A DNA stretch of 64,000 nt from Brevibacterium limosum (lineage in GTDB: Bacteria; Actinomycetota; Actinomycetes; Actinomycetales; Brevibacteriaceae): positions 682,001 to 746,000 of the forward strand of contig NZ_CP050154.1 in the NCBI RefSeq assembly GCF_011617705.1, written 5' to 3'. The notes under the pieces were generated by a model, which ran no database searches, had not been told where the DNA came from, and saw nothing but the letters and a program-made list of their open reading frames with translations. Both the position numbers and the translations under genes were made by a program. Below, in pieces: positions 8,691 to 17,497 of the stretch; the stretch's first letter is position 1, and every line of letters begins with the position of its first letter.

Positions 8691-9797
8691 ATGACTTTCC
8701 ACAGCGTCGTCCCGCCCTACCTCCTCGATGCGATCGCCGAACGCGGCACCGAGCGTTTCCCGAAGGCCGCGGCCGCCGCGGCCAGCTGCCGGATGTCCGA
8801 TGAGAGCTGCCGGAACCTGCGCCTGGCGGGTCTGCGCTATACTCCGCCGGCCGACCTGCGCAAGGACGAAGACGAGCTGGCCGCACCCGCCCCTGCTGGA
8901 TTGCAACGACTCATCCACGACGCCGGGAACACCGAGGTGCTGCCAGGCACGCTCGTCCGCTCCGAGGGTGAGGAGCCCGTCAGCGATGAGCCGGTCAACG
9001 AGGCATACGACGGTCTCGGCGCTTCGTATGCGCTGTTCTCGGAAGTCTTCTCCCGCGACTCCCTCGACGGGCAGGGAATGCCGCTCATGGCCAGCGTCCA
9101 CTACGGCAAGGACTACGACAACGCGTTCTTCGACGGCCGGCTCATGGTCTTCGGCGACGGCGACGAGGAAGTGTTCACCGGGTTCACCGGTTCGCTGTCG
9201 ATCATCGGCCATGAACTCTCCCACGGCGTCATCAGCCACACCGCCGACCTCGAATACTTCGGCCAACCGGGAGCACTCAACGAGCACTGCGCCGATGTCT
9301 TCGGTGCGCTGACTCAGCAGCACGATGCCGGACAGGACGCCGAGGACGCCGACTGGCTCATCGGCGCCGGAATCTTCACCCCCGACGTGACCGGCCGCGC
9401 CCTGCGGTCGATGATCGAACCCGGCACGGCCTATGACGACGACGTCCTCGGCAAGGATCCGCAGCCGGCGCATATGGACGATTTCGTCACCACCGACTCC
9501 GACAACGGCGGGGTCCACCTCAACTCCGGGATCCCGAATCGTGCCTTCGCTCTCGCCGCGACCAGCGTCGGCGGTCCGGCCTGGGAGAGCGTCGGACAGG
9601 TCTGGTACGCGGTTCTCACGGGATCGGAGATCACGAAGGGCACCGACTTCCCAGAGTTCGCAGAACTCACCATCGCCGAGGCGGCCGACCAGTTCGGAGC
9701 CGGATCCGACGTTCACGATGCGATCGTGGCCGGGTGGGAGACGGTGGGAATCTCCCATGCCGGATCGGCGCGCGGAAACCAGGGGAGCAGCTGGTGA
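8691..9797 (+). CDS. M4-family neutral metalloprotease, protealysin type
   Basis: A 368-residue zinc metalloprotease. The N-terminus lacks a signal peptide and carries VVPPYLLDAI, the PPxL element of the short propeptide that marks protealysin-like M4 enzymes. Zinc ligands and catalytic residues are all present: HELSH (H174, E175, H178), E198 in NEHCADVFG (20 residues on, as in thermolysin), and H276 in GVHLNSG, equivalent to the transition-state histidine. The stop codon overlaps the GTG start of the next gene, an emfourin-like inhibitor. In Serratia the same protease-inhibitor pairing is known. The absence of a signal peptide suggests an intracellular or non-classically released enzyme. Confidence 0.93.
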   Translation: MTFHSVVPPYLLDAIAERGTERFPKAAAAAASCRMSDESCRNLRLAGLRYTPPADLRKDEDELAAPAPAGLQRLIHDAGNTEVLPGTLVRSEGEEPVSDEPVNEAYDGLGASYALFSEVFSRDSLDGQGMPLMASVHYGKDYDNAFFDGRLMVFGDGDEEVFTGFTGSLSIIGHELSHGVISHTADLEYFGQPGALNEHCADVFGALTQQHDAGQDAEDADWLIGAGIFTPDVTGRALRSMIEPGTAYDDDVLGKDPQPAHMDDFVTTDSDNGGVHLNSGIPNRAFALAATSVGGPAWESVGQVWYAVLTGSEITKGTDFPEFAELTIAEAADQFGAGSDVHDAIVAGWETVGISHAGSARGNQGSSW

Positions 9798-10114
9798 ACG
9801 AGCAGCCGGCCGAAGGGTTCGGGCGTCTGCTCGTCGAGCGCTCGGGCGGGATCGGCGGGATGCTGGTCGTCTGGGAAGTCGACATCGACGCGAGCACCCG
9901 GCGCGATGATCTCGGTCCGCGCATAGCCGAACTTCCCTGGTCCGACAGCGATGATGATGCGCAGCAGTCGCCGGGGGCCGACCGGTTCGCCTACCTCATC
10001 GAGAGCCGGTTCGGGCGCGTGCGCTTCGGTGAGAGCCAGATGCCGCCGGAGTGGAAGCAGCTGGTCGACGAAGTGCGCGACGTCGCCGAACCGCAGAGGC
10101 GACAACCCGGCTGA
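9794..10114 (+). CDS. Emfourin-like inhibitor of the M4 protease
   Basis: A 106-residue protein starting at GTG 9794, which overlaps the protease stop codon in GTGA and so is probably translationally coupled. The sequence is small and acidic, begins [13 protein letters not shown] and contains FAYLIESRF. Proteins of this kind next to protealysin-type genes are emfourins, slow tight-binding inhibitors of their cognate M4 enzyme. The reading frame stays open further upstream, but the overlap and the conserved core favour this start. The assignment rests on operon position, size and the N-terminal pattern rather than a search. Confidence 0.75.
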   Translation: MNEQPAEGFGRLLVERSGGIGGMLVVWEVDIDASTRRDDLGPRIAELPWSDSDDDAQQSPGADRFAYLIESRFGRVRFGESQMPPEWKQLVDEVRDVAEPQRRQPG

Positions 10115-10131
10115 CCCCTATGCTGGACGTC

Positions 10132-11109
10132 ATGACCGACACGAACCAAGACCCGGGCAGCGAGGCTCGGCCGAAATCAGGCAATCGCACACGCAGCGGC
10201 ACCCAGCAGACTCCGGCCGATGCGAGGACGACGGCCGAGAAGAACGAACGTGACCTCGAGGCCGGGGTCCACACGGATCTCAGGGAGTCGATGACGTACG
10301 GGTCGTATCTCGACCTCGACCGGCTCCTCAGCGCCCAGCACCCCGTCAGCAGCCCCGAACATCACGACGAGCTGCTCTTCATCATCCAGCACCAGACCAC
10401 GGAACTGTGGTTCCGGCTCGTCATCCACGAACTCCTCGACGCCCGCCGACTCATCGCGCAGGATGAGCTGCAGACCGCGCTCAAGCGCATCGCCCGCGTC
10501 AAGCACATTCAGAAGACCCTGACCGAGCAGTGGTCCGTGCTCGCAACGCTGACGCCGAGCGAATACGTCGGGTTCCGCGATCAGCTCGGCCGTGCCTCCG
10601 GCTTCCAGTCCTGGCAGTACCGGGCCGTGGAGTTCCTGCTGGGCAACAAGAACCGGGCCATGCTCCCGGTCTTCGATGGAGAACCCGAGGCGCGAGCGGC
10701 TCTGGAGCAGTACCTGGAGGAACCGAGCATCTATGACGAGTTCCTCGCCTGCCTGGCCCGCCGCGGCCTTCCGGTGCCGCAGCGGCTCCTCGACCGGGAC
10801 AGATCGGTCGCCCATACCTTCGACGAGGAACTGTGCGATGTCTTCCGCATCATCTACGAGAACCCGCAGAAGTACTGGCAGGAGTACGAGAGCTGCGAAG
10901 AACTCGTCGACCTCGAGGAGAACTTCCACTTCTGGCGCTACCGGCACATGCGCACGGTGCTGCGGATCATCGGCATGAAACGCGGAACAGGCGGGTCCAG
11001 CGGAGTCGGATTCCTGCAGAAAGCGCTCGATCTGACGTTCTTTCCCGAACTCTTCGATATCCGCACCGGCATCGAGAACGGACCCGGCATCAGTCCCGAA
11101 GGGATCTGA
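10132..11109 (+). CDS. kynA: Tryptophan 2,3-dioxygenase
   Basis: A heme enzyme that opens the indole ring of L-tryptophan to N-formylkynurenine, the first step of the kynurenine route. Recognised from [33 protein letters not shown] (with the substrate/heme pocket residues), FREHL-like segment [15 protein letters not shown], and [16 protein letters not shown] with the proximal histidine region, then [11 protein letters not shown] near the end. An N-terminal extension of about 45 hydrophilic residues precedes the domain; ATG at 10120 is an alternative start. It follows the emfourin gene by 17 bp. No kynureninase gene is visible; the convergent hydrolase 9 bp downstream may supply the formamidase step. 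Confidence 0.95.
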   Translation: MTDTNQDPGSEARPKSGNRTRSGTQQTPADARTTAEKNERDLEAGVHTDLRESMTYGSYLDLDRLLSAQHPVSSPEHHDELLFIIQHQTTELWFRLVIHELLDARRLIAQDELQTALKRIARVKHIQKTLTEQWSVLATLTPSEYVGFRDQLGRASGFQSWQYRAVEFLLGNKNRAMLPVFDGEPEARAALEQYLEEPSIYDEFLACLARRGLPVPQRLLDRDRSVAHTFDEELCDVFRIIYENPQKYWQEYESCEELVDLEENFHFWRYRHMRTVLRIIGMKRGTGGSSGVGFLQKALDLTFFPELFDIRTGIENGPGISPEGI

Positions 11110-11118
11110 GCGCCGTCC

Positions 11119-11883
11119 TCAACCGAGCAGCAGACTCTTCACCTGCGGGAAGAACGGGGATTCGGGGTCGATGACATCGGCATGGTTCGCTCCGGCCAAT
11201 TCGGTCAGGGAGGCGGGGAAGTCGCGGGAGAACCCGATGTCGACGGTGGCATCGGCATCCCCGTGGATCGAATGCACGTCGACGCGAGCCGGGATGAGCG
11301 CCGTCCGCGACCTGGGATCGTGACGCAGGTACGCCTCCAGGTCGTCCTCGGGGCGCACGCCCATATAGTCGAGGACCGCTCCGTCGCCGAGGTCTCCCTC
11401 GACTTCCCGCAGCAGATCGGTCACCGGCGCCAGAGGACGCAGGCGGATCCGCGGACCTTCCTCGGGCAGGTGCGAGGCCCAGGCGAGGACGAGGCAGCCA
11501 CCGGCCGAATGACCCGAGACGATCAGATTCTCCCTCGCCTGTCCGCTGACACCCCAGCGGGGCAGCTCGGCGCACACCGAATCGATGGCCGCAGTGACAT
11601 CGTCGAGCAGGAGCGGCTGACCGCCGAGCCTCCGATACTCGACGGAGGCGACGAGCACTCCCGACTCGGCCAAGGCTCGAGCCGACGGCCGGGCATGGGA
11701 CAGGTCGGTGCGGGGTCGGAAGTAGCCTCCGTGGACGAAGATCACCGTCGCCGAGGCGGTCGCCGGGTCACCATAGACCTCGACGAACTGCTCGGGGGAG
11801 TCCCCGTAGACGTGCCGGAACGCCGGGGCCATGGCCGCCCCGGCGGCAGAGAGCTCGGGAATGCGCACGGACTCGACACTCAT
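11119..11883 (-). CDS. Alpha/beta hydrolase, possible kynurenine formamidase
   Basis: A 254-residue alpha/beta-hydrolase. It has the oxyanion-hole motif HGGYFRPRTDLSH, the nucleophile elbow SGHSAGG, a likely acid in SIHGDADATV and a C-terminal histidine in GANHADVID. HGG plus GHSAGG is the pattern of carboxylesterase/arylformamidase (KynB-like) members. Position supports the latter: the gene ends 9 bp from the tryptophan dioxygenase gene on the opposite strand. Its ATG overlaps the stop of the SGNH hydrolase gene (ATGA), so the two are co-translated. A general esterase role remains equally possible on sequence alone. Confidence 0.8.
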   Translation of the reverse strand: MSVESVRIPELSAAGAAMAPAFRHVYGDSPEQFVEVYGDPATASATVIFVHGGYFRPRTDLSHARPSARALAESGVLVASVEYRRLGGQPLLLDDVTAAIDSVCAELPRWGVSGQARENLIVSGHSAGGCLVLAWASHLPEEGPRIRLRPLAPVTDLLREVEGDLGDGAVLDYMGVRPEDDLEAYLRHDPRSRTALIPARVDVHSIHGDADATVDIGFSRDFPASLTELAGANHADVIDPESPFFPQVKSLLLG

Positions 11884-12794
11884 CCTTCGGAGCCGTTCGG
11901 TTGTTTCACCCCGCCGGAGTCAGCCCCGCCGGCAGTGTTCGCCTCGCCGGCAGCGTCGGCCTCGCCGGCTTCCCGTGCACGGTCGACTTCGCGCGAGCGT
12001 TCGACGAGGTCACGGACGCGTGTGAGCTCCGGCAGCTTCGGGTCGAGGGTGTCACCGGAGGACTGCCCGCGCAGTCGGCGACCGACCCACGGGGCCAGGT
12101 ACTCACGGGCCCACCGCGACTCCTCGCTCATGACCTCACGGATCGCCCGCGTCGGACGTGCCGGAACGCCGAAGCCCTTGACCGGCAGCGAGCGACCGCT
12201 CTCCAGAGTGGCCAGAGCCTGCTCGGCGACGAGATGGTGTCCCTCCGCCGACAGGTGGATGCGGTCGGCGGCCCACATCTGCGCGGCGTAGAGCGAACGC
12301 AGCCCCCACAGATCGACCATATGGCAGCCGTGCCGCTGCGCAATCGACCACAGGTGGGCGTTGTAGATACCCACTCGAGGACGGACCGCGCGGATGAGCG
12401 GGGAGCTGAACTCGGTATCGAAGCCGTTGCACATGAGCACCTCGATGCCGGCCTCGCGCATGGCGATGACAGCACGTTCGAACTTCGCAGCCAGGGCATC
12501 GATATCGGCCTTCGGGCGCAGGCAGTCATTGCCCCCGGCGCACAGGCTCACCAGGTCCGGCTTCATCTCGAGCACCTGCGGCACCTGGTCATCGACGATG
12601 CGGTCGAGCAGACGGCCTCGGATGGCCAGATTGGCGTAGGACAGGTCGGGGCTGCCCACCGGCGACTCGGTGAGCATGAGCGCGAGCCGGTCGGCCCAGC
12701 CGCGGTACCGGTCCTCGGCGCGCGGATCGGAATCCATCAGCCCCTCACTGAACGAGTCTCCGATGGCGACGTAGGAGGTGATCGGCTCAAGCAT
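11880..12794 (-). CDS. SGNH/GDSL-family hydrolase
   Basis: A 304-residue lipase/esterase-like enzyme of the SGNH fold without a signal peptide. Block I GDSFSEGL carries the nucleophile serine, block III reads CAGGNDCLRP with the conserved asparagine, and block V DRIHLSAEGHH carries the Asp-His pair. The C-terminal 40 residues are an Ala/Glu/Gly-rich tail (AGEADAAGEANTAGG). ATG 12794 is preferred because GAAGGA lies seven bases upstream; the frame remains open to 12824. It is the first gene of a two-gene operon with the alpha/beta hydrolase. Substrate unknown. Confidence 0.88.
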   Translation of the reverse strand: MLEPITSYVAIGDSFSEGLMDSDPRAEDRYRGWADRLALMLTESPVGSPDLSYANLAIRGRLLDRIVDDQVPQVLEMKPDLVSLCAGGNDCLRPKADIDALAAKFERAVIAMREAGIEVLMCNGFDTEFSSPLIRAVRPRVGIYNAHLWSIAQRHGCHMVDLWGLRSLYAAQMWAADRIHLSAEGHHLVAEQALATLESGRSLPVKGFGVPARPTRAIREVMSEESRWAREYLAPWVGRRLRGQSSGDTLDPKLPELTRVRDLVERSREVDRAREAGEADAAGEANTAGGADSGGVKQPNGSEG

Positions 12795-12891
12795 CAGGGA
12801 TCCTTCTCTCTTCGGACGACTCATTCAGTGCTCTTCGGGCGACTCACCCAGACTATACGCCGAGCCTGACACGGCCCCCTCCGCCCCAGAA

Positions 12892-12947
12892 CTACCTGAC
12901 GGCGGCCCAGCTACCTCGCGCCAGGTTGCTGGGCCGCCGTCAGGTAG
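12892..12947. repeat. 56-nt dispersed palindrome, copy A
   Basis: Two 25-nt arms (starting CTACCTGACGGCGG and ending CCGCCGTCAGGTAG) flank a 6-nt loop CGCGCC, with a single T-T mismatch. Close relatives of identical length lie at 37639 and 39418. This copy sits in the 305-bp divergent spacer 12795-13099, which otherwise holds no gene and must contain promoters for both sides, so it is not simply a terminator. Flanks are pyrimidine-rich on the left and G-rich on the right, extending the symmetry. Confidence 0.9.
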
Positions 12948-13099
12948 TAATTGGGGAGGGGAATAGGGGAGAATCCGCCCCGCCGCAGGCTCTTCGCCAA
13001 CGCGTCGAACGGTCCCTGGTTCACATGGCGGAAACATCCAGTGGCGTAGACTCGACCCCGCAGCCAGACGTCGTCGCCGACCCCCTCGCTAGGAGCAGA

Positions 13100-14380
13100 A
13101 TGTATCGGTCAGTTCCGGTCCCCGCCGCCACAGATTTCGTCATCACGAATGCGCGGATCGTGCCCGTGGCCGATGCGTCCGGCAACCGCGCCGAGGCGAT
13201 CGAATCGGGCACGCTGACGGTCAGGGACGGCCGCATCACCGAGGTGGCCCCCGGCTCCGTCGACACCTCCTCCCTGACCGCGGACACCGAGGTCATCGAT
13301 GCCGGCGGACGCTGGGTCCTGCCCGGCTTCATCGAGGCCCACGGCCACCTCGGCGTGCATGAGGACGGCGAAGGCTGGTCCGGTGACGACACGAACGAGA
13401 TGACCGATCCCAACGGGGCGGGCCTGCGCGCGCTCGACAGCATCGACCCCACCGATCTCGGATTCAAGGATGCGCTGCGCGGGGGCGTCACCTCGGCGCT
13501 GATCAAACCCGGGTCCGGCAATCCCATCGGCGGTCGCACCGCCTTCCTCAAGACTTGGGGTCGGATCGTCGACGAGATGCTCGTGACGCAGGATCTGTCC
13601 GTGAAGTCCGCGCTCGGCGAGAACCCGAAACGCGTGTACGGGGAGAAGAAGGTCACCCCGTCGACGAGGATGGGCACCGTCAAGATCATCCGCGACGCCT
13701 TCGTCGAGGCACGGAACTACCAGGCCAAACGTGCCCGAGCGGAATCCGAGGGCTCCCCGTTCGACCGCGACCTGGTCAAGGAGACCCTGGCCGACGTCCT
13801 CGACGGCAAGCTCGCCTTCGACCAGCACTGTCACCGCGCCGATGACATCGCCACCGCCATCCGCCTGTCCGAGGAATTCGGGTACCGCCTGGTCATCAAC
13901 CACGGCACCGAGGGCCACAAGATCGCCGACTTCATCGCCGCCAAGGGCATCGACGTCATCCTCGGCCCCCTGATGACCTCACGGTCGAAGGTCGAGCTGC
14001 GCGACCGCACCCTGGCCACCGCGGCCTCCCTCGCCGAGGCGGGAGTGCGGATCGCGCTGACCACCGACCATCCGGTCATCCCGATCAACTTCCTCATCCA
14101 CGAAGCCTCGCTGGCCGTGAAGGAGGGACTCGACCCGATCGTCGCGATCGAAGCGCTGACGATCAACCCGGCCGCGATCTTCGGCCTCGACGACCGCCTC
14201 GGGTCCCTGGCCGTGGGTCGTGACGCCGATATCGTCATCTGGTCGGACGATCCGCTCGAACTGGACTCCCGCGCCGAGACCGTCTTCGTCTCCGGCCGCC
14301 GCGTCTTCGACTATGACGCCGCCGCAGGAACCGCGAACATCGCCGACCCACTCGGCCCGACACTCATCAGCGAGCCGTGA
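13100..14380 (+). CDS. Amidohydrolase (imidazolonepropionase-like)
   Basis: A 426-residue metal-dependent hydrolase of the amidohydrolase superfamily. It shows the N-terminal beta-sandwich part (ITNARIVPVAD...GRITEVAPG), the metal-binding HxH in EAHGHLG, downstream histidines in FDQHCHRADD and INHGTEG, and the catalytic aspartate in LTTDHPVIP. The C-terminus closes the sandwich (GRDADIVIWSDDPLE). ATG 13100 follows AGGAG by four bases; ATG 13025 would add 25 residues but has no ribosome-binding site. GTGA overlap links it to the ThrE exporter. Relatives include peptidases and imidazolonepropionase; the substrate cannot be read from sequence. Confidence 0.87.
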   Translation: MYRSVPVPAATDFVITNARIVPVADASGNRAEAIESGTLTVRDGRITEVAPGSVDTSSLTADTEVIDAGGRWVLPGFIEAHGHLGVHEDGEGWSGDDTNEMTDPNGAGLRALDSIDPTDLGFKDALRGGVTSALIKPGSGNPIGGRTAFLKTWGRIVDEMLVTQDLSVKSALGENPKRVYGEKKVTPSTRMGTVKIIRDAFVEARNYQAKRARAESEGSPFDRDLVKETLADVLDGKLAFDQHCHRADDIATAIRLSEEFGYRLVINHGTEGHKIADFIAAKGIDVILGPLMTSRSKVELRDRTLATAASLAEAGVRIALTTDHPVIPINFLIHEASLAVKEGLDPIVAIEALTINPAAIFGLDDRLGSLAVGRDADIVIWSDDPLELDSRAETVFVSGRRVFDYDAAAGTANIADPLGPTLISEP

Positions 14381-16362
14381 GCGACAGAGAACTCGAAGAC
14401 GCCACCACAGCCGAGGTTCGGGTCGAGGATCCGACCGAGCCGGGTCCCGTCCGTGGTTCGTCCCCGGCCCCGGTCGAGGGCGGCAACCCGGAGGCCGGGT
14501 CCCAGGCCCTGCGAGAGCTGCTCGAACGCACTCGCCTGCAGCGATTGGCCGAACTGCGGGAATCCTCACCGGAACCCAGGCCGGAGGACGTCGCGAAGGC
14601 CGCGGCGGCGAAGGCGGCGAAGCCCGAACGCAGCGTCGGGCGCTCGAAGCCCCGCGCCGACCACCTCGGCGCGTCTCAGCGCATTGCCCAGAGAGTCGCC
14701 CGGCGCACCGTCGGCAAACTCGTCTCGGGCACGACGGCGAACACACAGCCGGTGCCGATCGTCACTGCGCTCAAGGGCACTCCGTACCAGGCGCCCGTGC
14801 AGGCGACGGAGCCGAGCGAAGACGAAGCCCGGATGATCCTCGACCTCGCCGCCGATATCGCGGCGATGATGATGCGCGCCGGTGCCGGCACCAGCGATGT
14901 CGAGGTCTCCGTCATCGCCGCCTGCACCGCGTGCGGTCTGGCCACCGTCGAGGTCGATCTGACCTCGAACACTCTCGTCGTGCACTATTCGACCTCGGAC
15001 GGACGTCTGCTGACGGTGATGCGGGTCAACCGCGGTGAGTCCACGCATTTCGCGAAGCTCGCCTCGGTGCACAAGCTCGTCACCGACCTCGTCGACGGGC
15101 GTCTGGAATTCCACGAGGCACGCAGCCGTCTCGACGCGATTCGGACGCAGCGACGGCCGTTTCCCGAATGGTTCACCACCGGAGCCTGGGGTTTCATGGT
15201 CGGTGCCCTCGTCCTGCTGCTCGGGGGAGGCCCGATCGCGATTCCCCTGGGCATCACGATGGCCATCGTCGTGTTCCAGTTCGGCAAGCTGCTCGGGCGG
15301 ACCCACCTGCCGTCGTTCTTCATCACGGCGCTGCAGGCCGCCTCGGCGACGCTCATCGCCACCATCGCCGGCGACGTCGGCATCATCAGCTCTCCGCAGT
15401 ACCTCGTGGCTGCCGGAATCGTGCTGCTGCTGCCGACGCAGTCGCTGTATTCGGCGGTTCAGGACGCGCTGACGAACTTCCCGCTGACCGCGGCCGGACG
15501 GGTGGTCGGAGTGTTCATGACTCTGGCCGGCATCGTCTCCGGCATCGCCTTGGGCATCGTGTGCGGTCAGGCCATCGGGCTCAGCCATATCGAAGTGCTC
15601 GTGCCGAAGACGAGTCCGCATGTGGTCACGGCGATCCTGTCGATGGTCGCGGCGGCCGTGGTGTCGATGGCCGGCGCTGTGGCGATGTCGGCCAGGCGCC
15701 GGTTCATCCTGCCGGCGGCGCTCGTCGGCCTCGCCTCGCACATCACGATGATGTCGCTGACGCTGCTGGAGATCGACAATGTGCTCGCCAGCCTGCTGGC
15801 GGCCACCGTCACCGGTTTCCTGTCGCGGCCTCTGGCGCTGCGGCTGGGCGCACCGGCGATCGTGCTCATGATTCCCGGCATCTACACCCTGCTGCAGGGG
15901 CTGTCGATCTTCACCGCCGTCTATCAGATCGCTTCGGATTCGGAGAATGTCACGTTCGCCGTGGGCCTGTCCTCACTGTTCACTGCGATCCTGGCGAATG
16001 CGGCCCTGGCCGTCGGCGCTGTGCTCGGCAGCTATCTGGCGCTGCCGTTGAAGAACCTCAAGAGCCAGAGTTCGGCCGAGGAGAAGGTCGAGTCGGTGCG
16101 CAGCGGCGAGACCTCGACCGCCGTCATCGACTCGGTGCAGCCGGGAGGCGCGAAGACCCAGTCGAGCGGGCCCGGAGGATCTGGAGCCTCGAGCGCGACC
16201 GGGGCCTCGGGGGCGATCGGCACCTCGACCTCGACCGGTGCCTCGGGTGCGATCGGTACCTCGACCTCGACCGGTGCCTCGGGTGTGTCGGCCTCGTCTG
16301 GCGCATCGGGCTCGGCAGAGATGGGGAAGCTGTCGACGGATACCGGCCCGATTCAGTCCTGA
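14377..16362 (+). CDS. Threonine/serine exporter family protein (ThrE)
   Basis: A 661-residue membrane protein. An N-terminal cytoplasmic region of about 140 residues rich in Arg/Ala/Pro precedes the conserved ThrE cytosolic domain ([22 protein letters not shown]), then ten or so membrane spans in two blocks. ThrE of Corynebacterium exports L-threonine and L-serine by proton antiport. The last 90 residues are Gly/Ala/Ser/Thr-rich with a duplicated 36-bp unit (16213-16248, 16249-16284) encoding [15 protein letters not shown] start overlaps the amidohydrolase stop. The 3' end overlaps the convergent ung gene by 10 bp. Confidence 0.9.
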   Translation: MSDRELEDATTAEVRVEDPTEPGPVRGSSPAPVEGGNPEAGSQALRELLERTRLQRLAELRESSPEPRPEDVAKAAAAKAAKPERSVGRSKPRADHLGASQRIAQRVARRTVGKLVSGTTANTQPVPIVTALKGTPYQAPVQATEPSEDEARMILDLAADIAAMMMRAGAGTSDVEVSVIAACTACGLATVEVDLTSNTLVVHYSTSDGRLLTVMRVNRGESTHFAKLASVHKLVTDLVDGRLEFHEARSRLDAIRTQRRPFPEWFTTGAWGFMVGALVLLLGGGPIAIPLGITMAIVVFQFGKLLGRTHLPSFFITALQAASATLIATIAGDVGIISSPQYLVAAGIVLLLPTQSLYSAVQDALTNFPLTAAGRVVGVFMTLAGIVSGIALGIVCGQAIGLSHIEVLVPKTSPHVVTAILSMVAAAVVSMAGAVAMSARRRFILPAALVGLASHITMMSLTLLEIDNVLASLLAATVTGFLSRPLALRLGAPAIVLMIPGIYTLLQGLSIFTAVYQIASDSENVTFAVGLSSLFTAILANAALAVGAVLGSYLALPLKNLKSQSSAEEKVESVRSGETSTAVIDSVQPGGAKTQSSGPGGSGASSATGASGAIGTSTSTGASGAIGTSTSTGASGVSASSGASGSAEMGKLSTDTGPIQS

Positions 16363-17054
16363 TCCGGCAGGGCCCAATCGATCGGTTCGATGCCCTTCTG
16401 AGCGAGCAATTCATTCGTGCGTGAGAACGGGCGGGAGCCGAAGAAGCCCCGTCGGGCCGACAACGGAGACGGATGCGCGGATTCGATGAGGGCCACCTCG
16501 GCGGTTCCCGAAGTCAGCAGGGGAGCGAGATTGCGGGCATCGCGGCCCCAGAGGATGGCGACGAGCGGCTGATCGCGTTCGATCAGCGCGGTGATCGCCC
16601 GTTCCGTGATCTCCTCCCAGCCCTTGCCGCGGTGGGACGCGGGCTCACCGGGGGCGACTGTGAGGGCACGGTTGAGCAGCATGACTCCCTGACGTGACCA
16701 GGCGCGCAGGTCCCCGTGCTGGGCAGGCGGGATGCCGAGGTCGGATTCGAGTTCCTTAAAGATATTGCCCAGTGACCTCGGCAGGGGGCGGACATCGGGG
16801 TCGACGGCGAACGACAGGCCGATGGCGTGGCCGGGCGTCGGATAGGGATCCTGGCCGACGATGAGGACCTTCACCTGTTCGAGCGGTTCGGCGAAGGCCC
16901 GGAACACGAAGTCCCCGGTGGGCAGGTATCGGCGACCGGCGGCGATCTCATCGCGGAGGAAGTCGCCCATCGAGTGGATGCGCTCCTCCACTCCGGTCAG
17001 GGCGTTCGCCCAGTCGGGGGACATGATCTCGGTCAGCGGAGGCGTCGACGTCAT
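16353..17054 (-). CDS. ung: Uracil-DNA glycosylase
   Basis: Family 1 uracil-DNA glycosylase, 233 residues, which removes uracil from DNA as the first step of base-excision repair. The catalytic water-activating motif is [12 protein letters not shown] (D69) and the DNA-intercalation motif is [18 protein letters not shown] (H194). [18 protein letters not shown], which binds uracil, is also intact. Start chosen as ATG 17054; GTG 17060 is two codons upstream and neither has a good ribosome-binding site. It overlaps the 3' end of the ThrE gene by 10 bp on the opposite strand, so transcription may collide there. Confidence 0.95.
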   Translation of the reverse strand: MTSTPPLTEIMSPDWANALTGVEERIHSMGDFLRDEIAAGRRYLPTGDFVFRAFAEPLEQVKVLIVGQDPYPTPGHAIGLSFAVDPDVRPLPRSLGNIFKELESDLGIPPAQHGDLRAWSRQGVMLLNRALTVAPGEPASHRGKGWEEITERAITALIERDQPLVAILWGRDARNLAPLLTSGTAEVALIESAHPSPLSARRGFFGSRPFSRTNELLAQKGIEPIDWALPDQD

Positions 17055-17171
17055 GGGCACGAGTGTAGCGAGGACGAGGACAGTTGGGTCACCTGCCCGG
17101 GAATGGACGGAGCAGGAACGGCGGTGCTGTCGCCAGCTGAGGGTAACGGGGGCGGGAAGCCGCCACGGACG

Positions 17172-17235
17172 GGATTGTTGGGTCGATCCACGGTGGTTTC
17201 GTCACTGATATCACCGTGGATCGACCCGACAATCC
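17172..17235. repeat. Long inverted repeat between ung and an aldehyde dehydrogenase gene
   Basis: A 24-nt arm (17172-17195, starting GGATTGTTGGGTCGATCCAC) pairs with 17212-17235 with one wobble position and a 16-nt loop. It lies in the 437-bp divergent spacer 17061-17497. No T-tract follows, and both neighbours start away from it, so it does not look like an ordinary terminator. The rest of the spacer has degenerate GCCTCGGC repeats and the promoter of the downstream gene, with no convincing small gene. Confidence 0.85.
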
Positions 17236-17497
17236 TCCATCCGCCGCGCAGAGGAGGGAGGGGCGAGCGTTGCGAACCCCTGCACCGCCTCGGCGAGGGC
17301 ACACGAGAACCTCGGCACCACCTCGGGGGAAGAGGTCGATAACGTCGGCACCGCCCCGCCTCGGCAAGGGGCCCTGCGCGGATGTGCACGAAGTGCAGAT
17401 CGGGTGTGCGCGATCGCCTATCGAACGGGTGTATTGCCGTTCAGCGCCACGCGTTATGCTCGGCCTAAGGAGTTCATCGTTGAACGAAAGGACCGAA

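Noticed and set aside
12926-13099. N-terminal extension of the amidohydrolase to 12926 or 13025
   Set aside because: The extension runs through palindrome copy A or lacks a ribosome-binding site; ATG 13100 with AGGAG fits the domain start.
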